NCBI GenBank assembly: GCA_051201675.1
Contig: CP179212.1
Span: 1,178,001 to 1,242,000, forward strand
DNA: 64,000 nucleotides
Origin: HTCC2207 sp002685195
Lineage (GTDB): Bacteria; Pseudomonadota; Gammaproteobacteria; Pseudomonadales; Porticoccaceae
Direction: 5' to 3'
Under the pieces are notes generated by a model. That model saw only the letters and a list, made by a program, of their open reading frames with translations. It searched no databases and was not told the DNA's origin. Shown piece by piece: positions 1 through 8,654 of the stretch. The translations under genes and the position numbers were made by a program. Positions within the stretch are counted from its first letter, which is position 1. Each line of letters starts with the position of its first letter.

Positions 1-845
1 AAGAGGGTTTGCCAATCAGCTATTCCTGAGAGACCTGCATCAGGAGGCTCGGTGATACCGGCCAATTGAGTTAAGCTTGGGTTTTTGCCCTCGGGTGCAT
101 GAGTCGCTGCAAAGTCTGCAAGCTCAATGAGTTCTCCTGCGACGGGCATTAGACGGTCTTGCAGATCAATGATATTTTCTGCGACGATTTCATCGATTAC
201 CTGTTCGAAATAATGGTGATTGTCCTTAATGCCATAGATGATCGGAAGCCACTCTTCACGCTTACTGAGCAATTCTGATAATAGCCGCTCACATCGAGCT
301 AAATCGTTTCCCGTGTGAGCTAGCAGCACAGTGAGATGAGGAGTCAATGCATCATCAGTTTCCAGTTTTTGTAGAAGTGAGCGACTTGCACTTTGATAGT
401 GCACCTCCGGTTGATCGCTCGGCTCAGATAGATCCCCAAGCTTAGTTTCTAGAGAAAACTGGCGAGCAATATAGCGACAAAAACTATCAATGGTCTGGAT
501 GCGCAACCGATTTGGCATGTCCAACAAATTCCAGTTTAAATTCTGGTCTTGTTGCAGTGCCTTCTGAGCGAAGTCCCAGGTCTGTGCCTCATATTGATTC
601 TCAGGTCTTGGTTCGTTGGCAGCTGTTTGTAATGCTGAATGAACTCTTGCAGCCATTTCTGCAGCCGCTTTGCGAGTAAACGTAATGCTAAGTATCTCTT
701 CTGGATGATTTACAGTACCCAGCAAGCATAAAATACGTTGAGTAATGAGTCCTGTTTTGCCCGATCCAGCAGGGGCGGAAACAATAAAACTCTCTTCAGG
801 GTCGATGGCTTTAAGACGCTCTGTGTGGTCGACGACTAAAGTCAC
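1..845 (-). CDS. UvrD/AddA-like helicase, N-terminal part (gene runs off the window)
   Basis: This is the N-terminal ~280 residues of a superfamily-1 ATP-dependent DNA helicase. A Walker A motif (APAGSGKT) lies about 20 residues in, followed by motif Ia (ITFTRKAAAEM) and the IQTIDSFCRYIARQ stretch typical of UvrD/RecB/AddA enzymes. The GTG start at 845 overlaps the TGA stop of the upstream nuclease gene as GTGA, so the two are translationally coupled. In gammaproteobacteria this helicase normally pairs with an AddB-like nuclease, and the pair is inferred to process double-strand DNA ends. The C-terminal helicase motifs and any nuclease domain lie outside the window. Confidence 0.85.
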   Translation of the reverse strand, partial: MTLVVDHTERLKAIDPEESFIVSAPAGSGKTGLITQRILCLLGTVNHPEEILSITFTRKAAAEMAARVHSALQTAANEPRPENQYEAQTWDFAQKALQQDQNLNWNLLDMPNRLRIQTIDSFCRYIARQFSLETKLGDLSEPSDQPEVHYQSASRSLLQKLETDDALTPHLTVLLAHTGNDLARCERLLSELLSKREEWLPIIYGIKDNHHYFEQVIDEIVAENIIDLQDRLMPVAGELIELADFAATHAPEGKNPSLTQLAGITEPPDAGLSGIADWQTL

Positions 846-3301
846 AGGGATCTCACTTTTGGTTTGAGAGCTTTAGATTCTATAGACTTATTAACCATTG
901 GCTCTTCCGGCCAGCGGTTAAGTGGCAATAAGTGAGTTTGATAGATAACACCACTGGGGTGTATGACTTCCATTTGCGCAATGCCAGCTGTAAATTCACT
1001 AGCAAGGGCCTCCATTGACTCATGCCACAGGGCAACTGATTCACTCCAACTGCGATTCCCTTTTTCGCTGTCTAATAATTGACTGTCACTGATGCCAGAG
1101 AATCGAATATTACCTCCCTTAATTTGTGCAAAGGCGCAGCCATTCACTGGTGGGCGGCAAGCAGAAACATAAAGAGGCAGCTGCGGGTCCTTCGGGCGTT
1201 CACCATCCCAGTGGGATGGATTAATTAAGCCTGATTTATAATCAATAATTAACAACTTTCCATCTATTCTATCTATTCTGTCGATGCGAAGAGAGATATC
1301 AAGATTGCCAAAAGACGCTGTTTTTTTAACTTCAAGATCTTCGATAATAAAGTCCGGCCTTTTTTTCTCTTCTTCTATCCACTCGATTAACAGCTTGATG
1401 AGCCTATCTTTTTCAATCATCCGATAATGCTGGCCACGCAGAATTGGGTGGTGCATAGCCCATTTATCAAGTACTTTTGAGGCTGAAGTGTCAAGTTGGT
1501 TAGCAATAGATTTTTCGGATAGTCGTTGCAGCTCCGCTGAGCTTTGCCAGATATCCCACAACTCAAATAAAGTTTCATGGAGTATTGTTCCGCGATCCAT
1601 GCCGTTAAGACCGTGGCTTGGTTGCTCTAGGGGTTGCGCTTTTAACCGATGAATGGCGAACGCATTAAAAGGGCAAGCAGCTTGATTTTTAAATAGGGCA
1701 CTACCTGCACTGATTGACTCTATAGATTGATCAAACAGCGGAGCTTTGTCTTCATGAAGAGACGTTTGATTATCTTGCCTAAGCCAGTGAGGGAAGGCAG
1801 CAATATTTCCGATAAGATCTTTAACCTCGATGGAAGGCATATCTCGAAGTAGGGCACTTCGCTGGAGTGCCTCTTCTCCTTTGGTACTTGAATAACTAAA
1901 AAATAATTCGCAACTACTATTGATATATCCAAGGAGTAATCGCCGAGCTATTTCAAGTTCTCTCTCAGGTAAGCAGTGGGGCATTTTCTTTAGGCGTTGG
2001 AACTGTGCCGGCAGCAATGGATTTATTGCAACTGAGGCAGGGAATGACTGGCTATCCATACCTGAGATCCACAGGCTATCGAAAGATAGGCCCGAGGCCT
2101 CTAGAAGCCCCAAAAGTTGTAGAGGAGCGTCCGCTGTTTTCGGATGAAATATTGCGTCTTTAGAAAGATGGCGAAGATGCTTCAGTGCGGTGGCATATCC
2201 AATCTCAATTCCCAAGTTATCAAGCTCTGAAAACTCCTGTAGCACCCGATGCCAATGCTCCTTCTGCTGATACTCTAGACTGTTTAATGTTCGTTTTCCT
2301 GGCCAGCCCAGGGTTGTAAGATACGTGCTAAAAGACTTAGCCCACTGAGAAAAACTCTGCTGCTCACGATTGAAGTTTGTGTGGCCATCACGTAACTCAG
2401 CTAGAGGTTCTAGAATGTCAGGAGCTGATCCTGTTTCATGCTCATCTATAATTACGTGACAAAACTCGGAAAAACTGTGTTCAAAACGTCGTGTTTTTCT
2501 TAAGCCAAGTTCAGCATTGACTCTGGATTGTAGAGGCACTTCACTTAAAAGGTTGTGAGGGCTGTACATTAAGTCTAGCCATTCAGATAGAGGCTTCTTA
2601 ACGCTTAAGCATTCGATCAATCCTAGGGCGCTATTAACAAGACTAGTTTGACTCAAAGGTGTGCCAGCTGAGATATTGACTAAAGATTCGACATCATGAG
2701 TTCGAAGAGCCTCATCAACAATTCGTGCTACCTTCGAGAGAGAATTGCTAAGGTCTGGTACAACGATCCCAATACGTTGATCAGGATTAGATTTTAATTT
2801 TTGTGCGGCCCAGTTAGCAGCGCTGCGGAGTTCATGATCAGGGTCCTCGGCCGAAACTACAGAACCTAGAGTCTCTTTTGGTGTAGCCTCAATTGTTCTA
2901 ACCTTGTCGCTAGCGCTATTGAGTAATTTCTTTAAAAGTGGGGGCGTTGATTGAAAACCATAGGTCAAGATTTCTTGTTCTTGGTGAAACAAGCTAGTTT
3001 CAAACGCTTTAATAACGGCTTGCCAGCTATCCGGAATCGTGATGAGAGAATTTCTGGCTAATAGCCGTTTATATGACTTAACCCAGCGCTTAAACAATAC
3101 CAATGCCGGTGTTTCATCTTGAATCTGCTCAACAGCTAAATCCCATTGCTGAATCGACGTGTAGGTATCGCTGGCAATCTTTGCATATTTGCTACTAACT
3201 TCCGGATCATTTTCACTAATCGAGCGTTCCCAGTAGTAACGGTTTTGCTGAGATCCAACGATAGCTTTGCCAGATATTGCCTCATCGTTGTGATCTTGCA
3301 A
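842..3301 (-). CDS. AddB-like PD-(D/E)XK nuclease, main part, separated from its N-terminus by a frameshift
   Basis: This is an 819-residue reading frame of the AddB-like 'probable DNA repair' nuclease family. The C-terminal third carries a RecB-type nuclease: a CPFNAFAIHRL segment, GTILHE near residue 571, acidic LRIDRID, IIDYKSG near residue 686 (the D and K of the catalytic core) and QLPLY. The middle resembles an inactive helicase fold (ISGMDSQSFPA, LPERELEIARR). It should act with the UvrD-like helicase encoded next, with which it overlaps by 4 nt. The true N-terminus (start region, FCWEEL) is in another frame at 3282-3497. The junction needs a +1 shift near 3290, so only a TTG start is available for this frame alone. 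The product may be broken in vivo, or the extra base may be a sequence error. Confidence 0.8.
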   Translation of the reverse strand: MQDHNDEAISGKAIVGSQQNRYYWERSISENDPEVSSKYAKIASDTYTSIQQWDLAVEQIQDETPALVLFKRWVKSYKRLLARNSLITIPDSWQAVIKAFETSLFHQEQEILTYGFQSTPPLLKKLLNSASDKVRTIEATPKETLGSVVSAEDPDHELRSAANWAAQKLKSNPDQRIGIVVPDLSNSLSKVARIVDEALRTHDVESLVNISAGTPLSQTSLVNSALGLIECLSVKKPLSEWLDLMYSPHNLLSEVPLQSRVNAELGLRKTRRFEHSFSEFCHVIIDEHETGSAPDILEPLAELRDGHTNFNREQQSFSQWAKSFSTYLTTLGWPGKRTLNSLEYQQKEHWHRVLQEFSELDNLGIEIGYATALKHLRHLSKDAIFHPKTADAPLQLLGLLEASGLSFDSLWISGMDSQSFPASVAINPLLPAQFQRLKKMPHCLPERELEIARRLLLGYINSSCELFFSYSSTKGEEALQRSALLRDMPSIEVKDLIGNIAAFPHWLRQDNQTSLHEDKAPLFDQSIESISAGSALFKNQAACPFNAFAIHRLKAQPLEQPSHGLNGMDRGTILHETLFELWDIWQSSAELQRLSEKSIANQLDTSASKVLDKWAMHHPILRGQHYRMIEKDRLIKLLIEWIEEEKKRPDFIIEDLEVKKTASFGNLDISLRIDRIDRIDGKLLIIDYKSGLINPSHWDGERPKDPQLPLYVSACRPPVNGCAFAQIKGGNIRFSGISDSQLLDSEKGNRSWSESVALWHESMEALASEFTAGIAQMEVIHPSGVIYQTHLLPLNRWPEEPMVNKSIESKALKPKVRSL

Positions 3302-3497
3302 GCTCTTCCCAGCAGAACTTTAGCCAATGGTCGACAGAAAAAACCCGAGGTGAGTGCCATACACGCTGAGTTGATCGGCAATGAATTCCCCAGGCTTCAG
3401 TAATTTTTGCCGCCAATCGATGGTTGGGCGTAATAATGAGTCGATCATCATTAATAGCTTGTTGAAATAACGTTATATCGATGAGTGGCGGTAACAT
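3282..3497 (-). CDS. N-terminal fragment of the AddB-like nuclease (frameshifted)
   Basis: These ~71 residues (MLPPLIDITLF, LIITPNHRLAAKITEAWG, PRVFSVDHWLKFCWEEL) match the usual beginning of the AddB-like nuclease family, where a 'TPNRRLA' segment and a 'W...LW.EL' segment precede the nuclease body. The frame stops at 3282. Family sequence resumes in the +1 frame as QDHNDEAISG, inside the 20-nt overlap with the downstream frame. I chose the ATG at 3497; an upstream in-frame ATG at 3551 would add 18 residues that do not look family-like and would sit close to the divergent rmuC gene. Whether this is a true mutation, a sequence error or recoding cannot be decided from the sequence alone. Confidence 0.6.
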   Translation of the reverse strand: MLPPLIDITLFQQAINDDRLIITPNHRLAAKITEAWGIHCRSTQRVWHSPRVFSVDHWLKFCWEELARSQR

Positions 3498-3587
3498 TAG
3501 CGGAAGATCTGCAACTTTATTTAGAAACACCCGTATATAATCGCAAAACATCGGTGTAATTAACAGCAGGCTGATACAATAAACTTT

Positions 3588-4862
3588 ATGGATACTTCTT
3601 TTAGCGATAGTTTTGTTTTGTGGGTGTTGCTCGGTCTAGTGATCGGAGTCGTTATTGGCTATTTGTTTGGCCGCGTAAAGTCCGGAAGTGAGATGAACTC
3701 CGCGTATCCTGAGCTTTTAGCTAACAACCGAGTACTTGAAGAAAAACTCTCTAGCCAACAACAGCAATTCGAATCACAACTGAAACTTCTTCAAGATGCC
3801 AAGCAAATACTAACTCAAGAGTTTGAAAATCTTGCCAATCGCATTTTCGATGAGAAACAAACCAAATTTTCTGCACAAAGCAAGGAGGCTTTGGAAGTAT
3901 CGTTGAGTCCGCTGCGCCGTGATATTGGAGATTTTCGTAAACAGGTTGAATCTGTTTATGACAAAGAGAATGCAGATCGTAATAAACTTGTAGGGCAAAT
4001 TAGTGAACTTCAGAAACAAACGATGCAAATTTCAGCTGATGCGGTCAGCCTTGCCAATGCGTTGCGTGGTGACAACAAGGCCCAGGGCAATTGGGGTGAG
4101 TTCGTGCTGGAGAAACTACTAGAGGATTCAGGCCTTACTAATGGACGAGAATATGATACTCAGGTCGCTCTAAAAGATGAAGATGGAAGACGTCGTAATC
4201 CTGATGTAATTATTCACCTGCCGGAAGGCAGAGATATTGTTATCGATGCAAAAGTGAGCCTAGTCGACTACGAGCGTTACTTTCATGCTGAGGATGAGGA
4301 TACAAAGCAACAGTGCTTAAACCAACATTTAGCGTCTTTAAAAGCTCATATTAGAGGGTTGAGTGGCAAAGATTACGAAAGCCTTGAAGGTGTAAATAGT
4401 CTTGATTTTGTTCTTATATTCATCCCTGTAGAGTCAGCTTTCATGTTGGCGCTCGATCAGGCGCCAGACATGATGAGAGATGCCTACGACAGGGGCATTA
4501 TTGTTGTCAGCCCTAGTACCCTCATGGTGACTTTGAGAACAATTAAGAACCTGTGGCGCTATGCGGATCAAAATCTTAATGCACAGGTCATTGCGGATAA
4601 AGCTGGAGGCTTATATGACCAGTTTGTTCTTTATATAGAAGCTTTGGAGGATGTCGGCCGACATTTGGATAAGAGCCGAGACGTTTGGGATACAGCACAC
4701 AAGCGCCTTGTGAGTGGGCGTGGGAATTTAGTACGGCGAAGTGAAGAGTTGAAAAAACTTGGTGCCAAGGCAAAAAAGAGCATTCCCGATAATGTTCGTT
4801 CTATCGCAAGCCAACAAGATGTACTGGCCGATGTCAGTAAGGACGAGGACGGTTCTAAGTGA
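3588..4862 (+). CDS. rmuC: DNA recombination protein RmuC
   Basis: This 424-residue RmuC-family protein is predicted to limit recombination at inverted repeats, probably as a nuclease-like factor. It has an N-terminal membrane segment (about residues 10-28), then glutamine-rich coiled coil to about residue 150. The conserved RmuC domain follows, with GNWGEFVLEKLLEDSGL from about residue 167, RRNPDVIIHLPEGRDIVIDAK from about 202 and SPSTLMVTLRTIKNLW further on. The NPDVII and VIDAK segments resemble a PD-(D/E)XK nuclease core, as noted for the family. It is divergent from the AddB-like gene and overlaps the next gene by 4 nt, so the two are probably co-transcribed. Confidence 0.93.
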   Translation: MDTSFSDSFVLWVLLGLVIGVVIGYLFGRVKSGSEMNSAYPELLANNRVLEEKLSSQQQQFESQLKLLQDAKQILTQEFENLANRIFDEKQTKFSAQSKEALEVSLSPLRRDIGDFRKQVESVYDKENADRNKLVGQISELQKQTMQISADAVSLANALRGDNKAQGNWGEFVLEKLLEDSGLTNGREYDTQVALKDEDGRRRNPDVIIHLPEGRDIVIDAKVSLVDYERYFHAEDEDTKQQCLNQHLASLKAHIRGLSGKDYESLEGVNSLDFVLIFIPVESAFMLALDQAPDMMRDAYDRGIIVVSPSTLMVTLRTIKNLWRYADQNLNAQVIADKAGGLYDQFVLYIEALEDVGRHLDKSRDVWDTAHKRLVSGRGNLVRRSEELKKLGAKAKKSIPDNVRSIASQQDVLADVSKDEDGSK

Positions 4863-5320
4863 GTCTCATGTTGGTCATCCTATCTGGGGCAATCCTAGTT
4901 ATACCCCTAGCTATTTATGCAGCTTATCTAGCGTACCAGTTAGTTAAAAAAAAGCGCAAAGAACGTGAACTGTCTGAGAAGGTAAATAGCGAGCGCTTAG
5001 AGGGAGACAAAGATGCCCGGCAATCCATTCAAATTATTTCTAGAGCGCTACTACAAAAAGATCTTTCCGAGACAGAGGCCGCAATGCGTATTGCTTTTCT
5101 CGCGCAAAAGCTGACTCCTAGTGCAGATGAGGCCACCGCCTTATTGATATTCCAACAGCTAGCAGAAGCTACAGCGCATATTCCCATCCTGGAGGATTGG
5201 AATGCCCTTGAACGAACCGAAAAACGCCGTTTGACTGTTGAACGAGAAGGCATTGAATCAAAGTATAGTGAGTTCGTCCAAGATAGTGCGGCTAAGTTGT
5301 CAAAGATACGACTGGCTTAA
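4859..5320 (+). CDS. DUF2489-like membrane-anchored protein
   Basis: This 153-residue protein has one N-terminal transmembrane segment (about residues 3-24), a basic KKKRKER patch and a helical, charged cytoplasmic domain (RALLQKDLSETEAAMRIAFL). Size, topology and the 'multiple-helix after one membrane anchor' layout fit DUF2489 proteins of Pseudomonas relatives, whose function is unknown. The GTG start overlaps the rmuC stop by 4 nt, and the gene ends 4 nt inside the convergent trmA gene. The assignment is from memory of the family, so treat it as tentative. Confidence 0.7.
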   Translation: MSLMLVILSGAILVIPLAIYAAYLAYQLVKKKRKERELSEKVNSERLEGDKDARQSIQIISRALLQKDLSETEAAMRIAFLAQKLTPSADEATALLIFQQLAEATAHIPILEDWNALERTEKRRLTVEREGIESKYSEFVQDSAAKLSKIRLA

Positions 5321-6417
5321 GCTTTGCGCTTTAAAAATATGCCTGTTTCGAGATGATCGGTCCAAGGGAACTGATCAAAAGCAGCGACCTTTTCGATACT
5401 GTGAGTTTTCGTTAATTCGCTCAGATTTTTGATTAAGCTAAGCGGATTGCAAGATATATAGAGAATACGATCAAACCTTGCACTTAATGCCTCTGTCCCC
5501 TGGTCTAGACCAGCTCTAGGTGGGTCAACAAATACCGTAGAAAAATTAAATGCATCTAAGGCCACATCTTTCAAACGACGAAATGGCCTGTCGCCGTTTA
5601 ATGCCTGAGTTATCTCCTCACTAGACAAGCGCACCACGGTGACATTGTCGATTCCATTTAAGTCAAAGTTTGTTTTGGCAGACGCAACAGATACCTTGGA
5701 TACCTCAGTGGCTAGTACCTTTTTAAAATGCTGGGCTAAGACGGCGGTAAAGTTGCCATTACCACAATAGAGCTCCAGTAAATCTGACTGGTCAGCATAG
5801 TCAGCACAGCAGCGACTAGCCCATTCAAGCATTTTGGAGTTGATATAGGCATTGGGCTGAGTGAATCCCGATTCCACCTGTTGGTAATGGTATAGCCGAC
5901 CATCAACAGTTAAGCCTTCGGTCACAAAATCTTGGCTTAAAACGCATTTTTGCTTGCGACTCCGACCGATAATATAAATGGAAAGATCTGCCTGTAATTC
6001 TCGAGCCTCTTTTTCCCACTCCTCATTCAAAGGCTTGTGGTAAATCAAGGTAACTAGGGTTTCTCCGCTCTCAGTAGTTAGAAACTCGATGCTAAACAGG
6101 CGCTTGCTTAGCAACTCATTTTCATTAACAGCCTTTAAGAGTGGGGTCATCATTTCAGTGATAAGCGGCCCACCGATTGGAAAGCTATCAATAATGTAGG
6201 GTTTCTTTTCACCCGGACGATTCATCGCGTAGTGGGCGGAACCACTTTCATGCCAGATTCTAAATTCCGCCCGCATTCGAAAGTGCAGAGGTCTAGATTG
6301 ATGAACTTCGATAGAATAATCACCAAGCTGACTGAGATCTCTTTTAAAGCGATTGAGCTTATTGTCCAGTTGCAGTTGATAATTTTTATCGCTGTAAAGA
6401 TCATTGCTTGTATTCAT
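5317..6417 (-). CDS. trmA: tRNA (uracil-5-)-methyltransferase TrmA
   Basis: This enzyme makes 5-methyluridine at position 54 of the tRNA T-loop using S-adenosylmethionine. Length (366) equals the E. coli enzyme. The SAM-binding motif is LLELYCGNGNFTAVLAQ. The active-site block VDPPRAGLD is followed by YISCNP, where Cys323 is the predicted nucleophile, and Glu357 in TDHLETG is the predicted base; these match E. coli C324 and E358. Unlike RlmC/RlmD it has no N-terminal iron-sulfur cysteine cluster. Its start overlaps the stop of the pterin dehydratase gene by 4 nt, so they form one transcription unit. Confidence 0.95.
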   Translation of the reverse strand: MNTSNDLYSDKNYQLQLDNKLNRFKRDLSQLGDYSIEVHQSRPLHFRMRAEFRIWHESGSAHYAMNRPGEKKPYIIDSFPIGGPLITEMMTPLLKAVNENELLSKRLFSIEFLTTESGETLVTLIYHKPLNEEWEKEARELQADLSIYIIGRSRKQKCVLSQDFVTEGLTVDGRLYHYQQVESGFTQPNAYINSKMLEWASRCCADYADQSDLLELYCGNGNFTAVLAQHFKKVLATEVSKVSVASAKTNFDLNGIDNVTVVRLSSEEITQALNGDRPFRRLKDVALDAFNFSTVFVDPPRAGLDQGTEALSARFDRILYISCNPLSLIKNLSELTKTHSIEKVAAFDQFPWTDHLETGIFLKRKA

Positions 6418-6758
6418 AAAGTGATATAAATCTCATCAGTTTTCGCAGCCATCACAAAATCATTTAAATGCAGACCACCTATACTGTGACTCCACCAGGT
6501 AACGGTGACTCGGCCCCATTCAATCAAGAGTGCTGGATGGTGATCACCTTGCTCTGCAATTGTGCTGATTTGATTGGCGAATTCCATGGCCGTTAAAAAA
6601 TTTTTGAGTTCGTATACTCGGCGTAGCGTCTCGATGTCCTCAGATACAATGACTTTCCAGTGAGGTACTTGTACCGATAATTCTGCTTGTTCTACGCTAG
6701 TTAGCTGTATTGCAGTTTTAGGAGTTGCTGAAATGTTTTGCTGGGCTAGTAAATGCAA
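6414..6758 (-). CDS. phhB: pterin-4a-carbinolamine dehydratase (PhhB/PCD)
   Basis: This 114-residue enzyme dehydrates 4a-hydroxytetrahydrobiopterin and so regenerates the pterin cofactor used by aromatic amino-acid hydroxylases. The signature His73-His74-Pro75 (EQGDHHPALLIEWGRV) and His91 in TWWSHSIGGLHLNDF are present. I used a TTG start because the only in-frame ATG is far downstream, and a GGAG sits 7 nt before this TTG (6766-6769). The resulting length matches Pseudomonas PhhB. No phenylalanine hydroxylase gene (phhA) is adjacent. The gene sits between tusE and trmA, so its partner may be elsewhere or it may serve a different pterin reaction. Confidence 0.9.
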   Translation of the reverse strand: MHLLAQQNISATPKTAIQLTSVEQAELSVQVPHWKVIVSEDIETLRRVYELKNFLTAMEFANQISTIAEQGDHHPALLIEWGRVTVTWWSHSIGGLHLNDFVMAAKTDEIYITL

Positions 6759-6771
6759 TGCAAGACTCCAC

Positions 6772-7074
6772 TTATAAACAGTTCTTAGGTTTTGGTAAAC
6801 CTGCTAAAAGAGCAACTAGCTTCGCAGGGCTACCGGGAAACAATTGATTTAGATAGAGACTCCGAGCTTTTTCAGAACCTAAAACGACGGCGATTGATTT
6901 ACACAGGGGCCTCATTGAGGGAGAAAAACCATATTCATCGTAAAAAGCACGGGAAATATGCAATATTTCAATGTGCTCAGGACCCAATTCAATGCTTTCA
7001 GACACCGCAATATCTGCGGCAAGTTCAGTTGACCAGGTTGGTAGTAAGGATAAATGGTGTTTCACTTTTGTCAT
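6772..7074 (-). CDS. tusE: TusE/DsrC-family sulfur relay protein
   Basis: This 100-residue protein carries persulfide sulfur in the relay that feeds MnmA for 2-thiolation of tRNA wobble uridine. Family features are HIEILHISRAFYDEYGFSPS, an RPLCKSIA segment and the C-terminal LFPGSPAKLVALLAGLPKP, ending with the penultimate Cys99 that carries the sulfur. The sulfite-reductase type of DsrC has a second conserved C-terminal cysteine about ten residues earlier, which is absent here, so a Tus role fits better. It lies directly downstream of the yccA-like gene, as in E. coli, but a terminator separates them. The thiolase mnmA is also in this window (46.5 kb). Confidence 0.9.
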   Translation of the reverse strand: MTKVKHHLSLLPTWSTELAADIAVSESIELGPEHIEILHISRAFYDEYGFSPSMRPLCKSIAVVLGSEKARSLYLNQLFPGSPAKLVALLAGLPKPKNCL

Positions 7075-7088
7075 ACGAAAAGGCCCAT

Positions 7089-7120
7089 AAAAAAAGCCCT
7101 GTCATTAAACAGGGCTTTGA
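7089..7120 (-). terminator. Rho-independent terminator of the yccA-like gene
   Basis: A perfect 9-bp stem (AAAGCCCTG with CAGGGCTTT) closes an 8-nt loop. On the minus strand it is followed by a run of seven T. It lies just past the stop codon of the yccA-like gene and just before tusE, so tusE probably has its own promoter or depends on read-through. Confidence 0.85.
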
Positions 7121-7141
7121 ATCAAACGTACACCCATTTAA

Positions 7142-7819
7142 TCAGTCATCTCCCATTATCCCAAAGATTTGTAATAGACTAAGGAACAAATTATAAACCA
7201 TGACGAATAAGGTTACTGTTGCTGAAATATAGTTACGCTCACCACCGTGGATAATCGCACTGGTTTGCCACATGATGATACCCGCAGACAGTAGCGCAAA
7301 GACAGAACTCACTGTCAGTGATAGTAACGGTATCTGTAAAAAGAAATTGGCAATTGCGGCGACAAATGCGACGAGCATCCCGGTCATTAAAAAGCCAGTC
7401 ATAAAACTCAAGTTCTTTCGTGTGGTCAGCACAAAAGCCGAGGCTGCGAAGAAGATTAAAGCGGTAGAACCTAATGCTAACATAATGGGCTCAGCGCCTT
7501 TCACTGCCATATACATATTAAGAATCGGCCCTAGAGTAAAGCCTAACCAACCTGTCAGCGCAAACACCCAAAACAGCCCTTTACTGCTGTTTTTATTCTT
7601 CTCGGTCATCCAAAGACACAAGAAATAGGGGAGTAAGGTAAATAAACCAAAGTGAGGTGCGGCCACTGCCATTGAGATACCAGCCATAATCGCACTGAAT
7701 GCAATGGTAGTGCCTAAAAGCATGTAGGTGCTACGAAGCACTTTTGTCACCTCAGGGCTCAGTGCGGTAGACTGTATTCCACCTGTGGTAGTGCTGCTTC
7801 GGTATTTCTCAGTTTCCAT
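7142..7819 (-). CDS. yccA: BAX inhibitor-1 family membrane protein, YccA-type
   Basis: This 225-residue inner-membrane protein has about seven transmembrane segments and a short polar N-terminus (METEKYRSSTTTGG). In E. coli the YccA member interacts with and modulates the FtsH membrane protease. Here family membership is visible from the even spacing of hydrophobic helices and the AAPHFGLFTLLPYFLCLW and TLGPILNMYM segments. A strong Shine-Dalgarno (AAAGGAG) precedes the ATG at 7819. The adjacent tusE reproduces the E. coli yccA-tusE order, which supports the YccA subtype. Confidence 0.88.
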   Translation of the reverse strand: METEKYRSSTTTGGIQSTALSPEVTKVLRSTYMLLGTTIAFSAIMAGISMAVAAPHFGLFTLLPYFLCLWMTEKNKNSSKGLFWVFALTGWLGFTLGPILNMYMAVKGAEPIMLALGSTALIFFAASAFVLTTRKNLSFMTGFLMTGMLVAFVAAIANFFLQIPLLSLTVSSVFALLSAGIIMWQTSAIIHGGERNYISATVTLFVMVYNLFLSLLQIFGIMGDD

Positions 7820-7928
7820 TTTTTTGTCTCCTTTAAAACATAATGAAAATATTTTCTAGCGATTCTCGATACGTAATTGTTACAAAAAACATACGCATAA
7901 TATACTAAATGGGGTCTATTTTATGAAT

Positions 7929-8642
7929 TTAAACTATTGTGAATGAAGTTTGATTTAACCCTTGTTCGTTCAGCGTTAGACACCAGCCTTTTTGATCCCA
8001 ATCACCGAGGACGATTCGTCGGCCTATATCAATGTGATGAGTGTCTGGCCTGTGAGTATGTCCGTGAATAAGAGTGCTCACATTGTGCTTGGACATGACT
8101 TCAATGACAGCTTGCGAGTTAACATCCATGATCTCACTGGCTTTGTTACTATTGGCAGCCGCACTCTGTCGGCGCCAGTTGGAAGCAATATTTTGACGTA
8201 TTTTCAGTGGTAGATGAATCAAGCACCACAGATAAATTGGATGTCGAGATTTTCGTCGAAATTTTTGATAATCCAAATCATCGGTGCACAGTGAATCTCC
8301 ATGCATCACTAAAGCCGTCAATCCAAAGTAATCAATGACGTGTTCGTCATCAAGCAGTTGTGCGCCAGTTTGAGATGCAAAGTTTTTACCGAGAGTAAAG
8401 TCCCGGTTGCCTCGCTGGACATATAGTTTCACCCCTTTTTCTGAAAGAGCTTTCAGTGCATTTTTAACATTTAATGCCATTTCTGACGGATCATCGTCTC
8501 CAATCCAAGCTTCAAAAAGGTCACCCAGTATGTATAAAGCTTCTGTCTCAGTATGTGGTTGAGATAAGAAATCCAAAAACGCCCGGACAATAGCCGGGCG
8601 TTCAGGTGAAAGATGTATGTCTGAAACAAATAGTACGGACAT
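7929..8642 (-). CDS. lpxH: UDP-2,3-diacylglucosamine diphosphatase LpxH
   Basis: This peripheral membrane metallophosphoesterase hydrolyses UDP-2,3-diacylglucosamine to lipid X, the fourth step of lipid A synthesis. All metal-binding motifs are present: SDIHLS near the start, GDLFEAWIGDD, RGNRDF, MHGDSLCTDD and IHGHTHRPDTH. Length (237) is normal. It follows ppiB after a 12-nt gap, and the pair is probably one operon, as in E. coli and Pseudomonas. Its presence shows an LPS-bearing Gram-negative cell. Confidence 0.95.
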   Translation of the reverse strand: MSVLFVSDIHLSPERPAIVRAFLDFLSQPHTETEALYILGDLFEAWIGDDDPSEMALNVKNALKALSEKGVKLYVQRGNRDFTLGKNFASQTGAQLLDDEHVIDYFGLTALVMHGDSLCTDDLDYQKFRRKSRHPIYLWCLIHLPLKIRQNIASNWRRQSAAANSNKASEIMDVNSQAVIEVMSKHNVSTLIHGHTHRPDTHHIDIGRRIVLGDWDQKGWCLTLNEQGLNQTSFTIV

Positions 8643-8654
8643 TAATGGCAGACT

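Noticed and set aside
6792..7196. 134-residue plus-strand open frame
   Set aside because: It runs antisense to tusE and across a terminator, with no recognisable motif.
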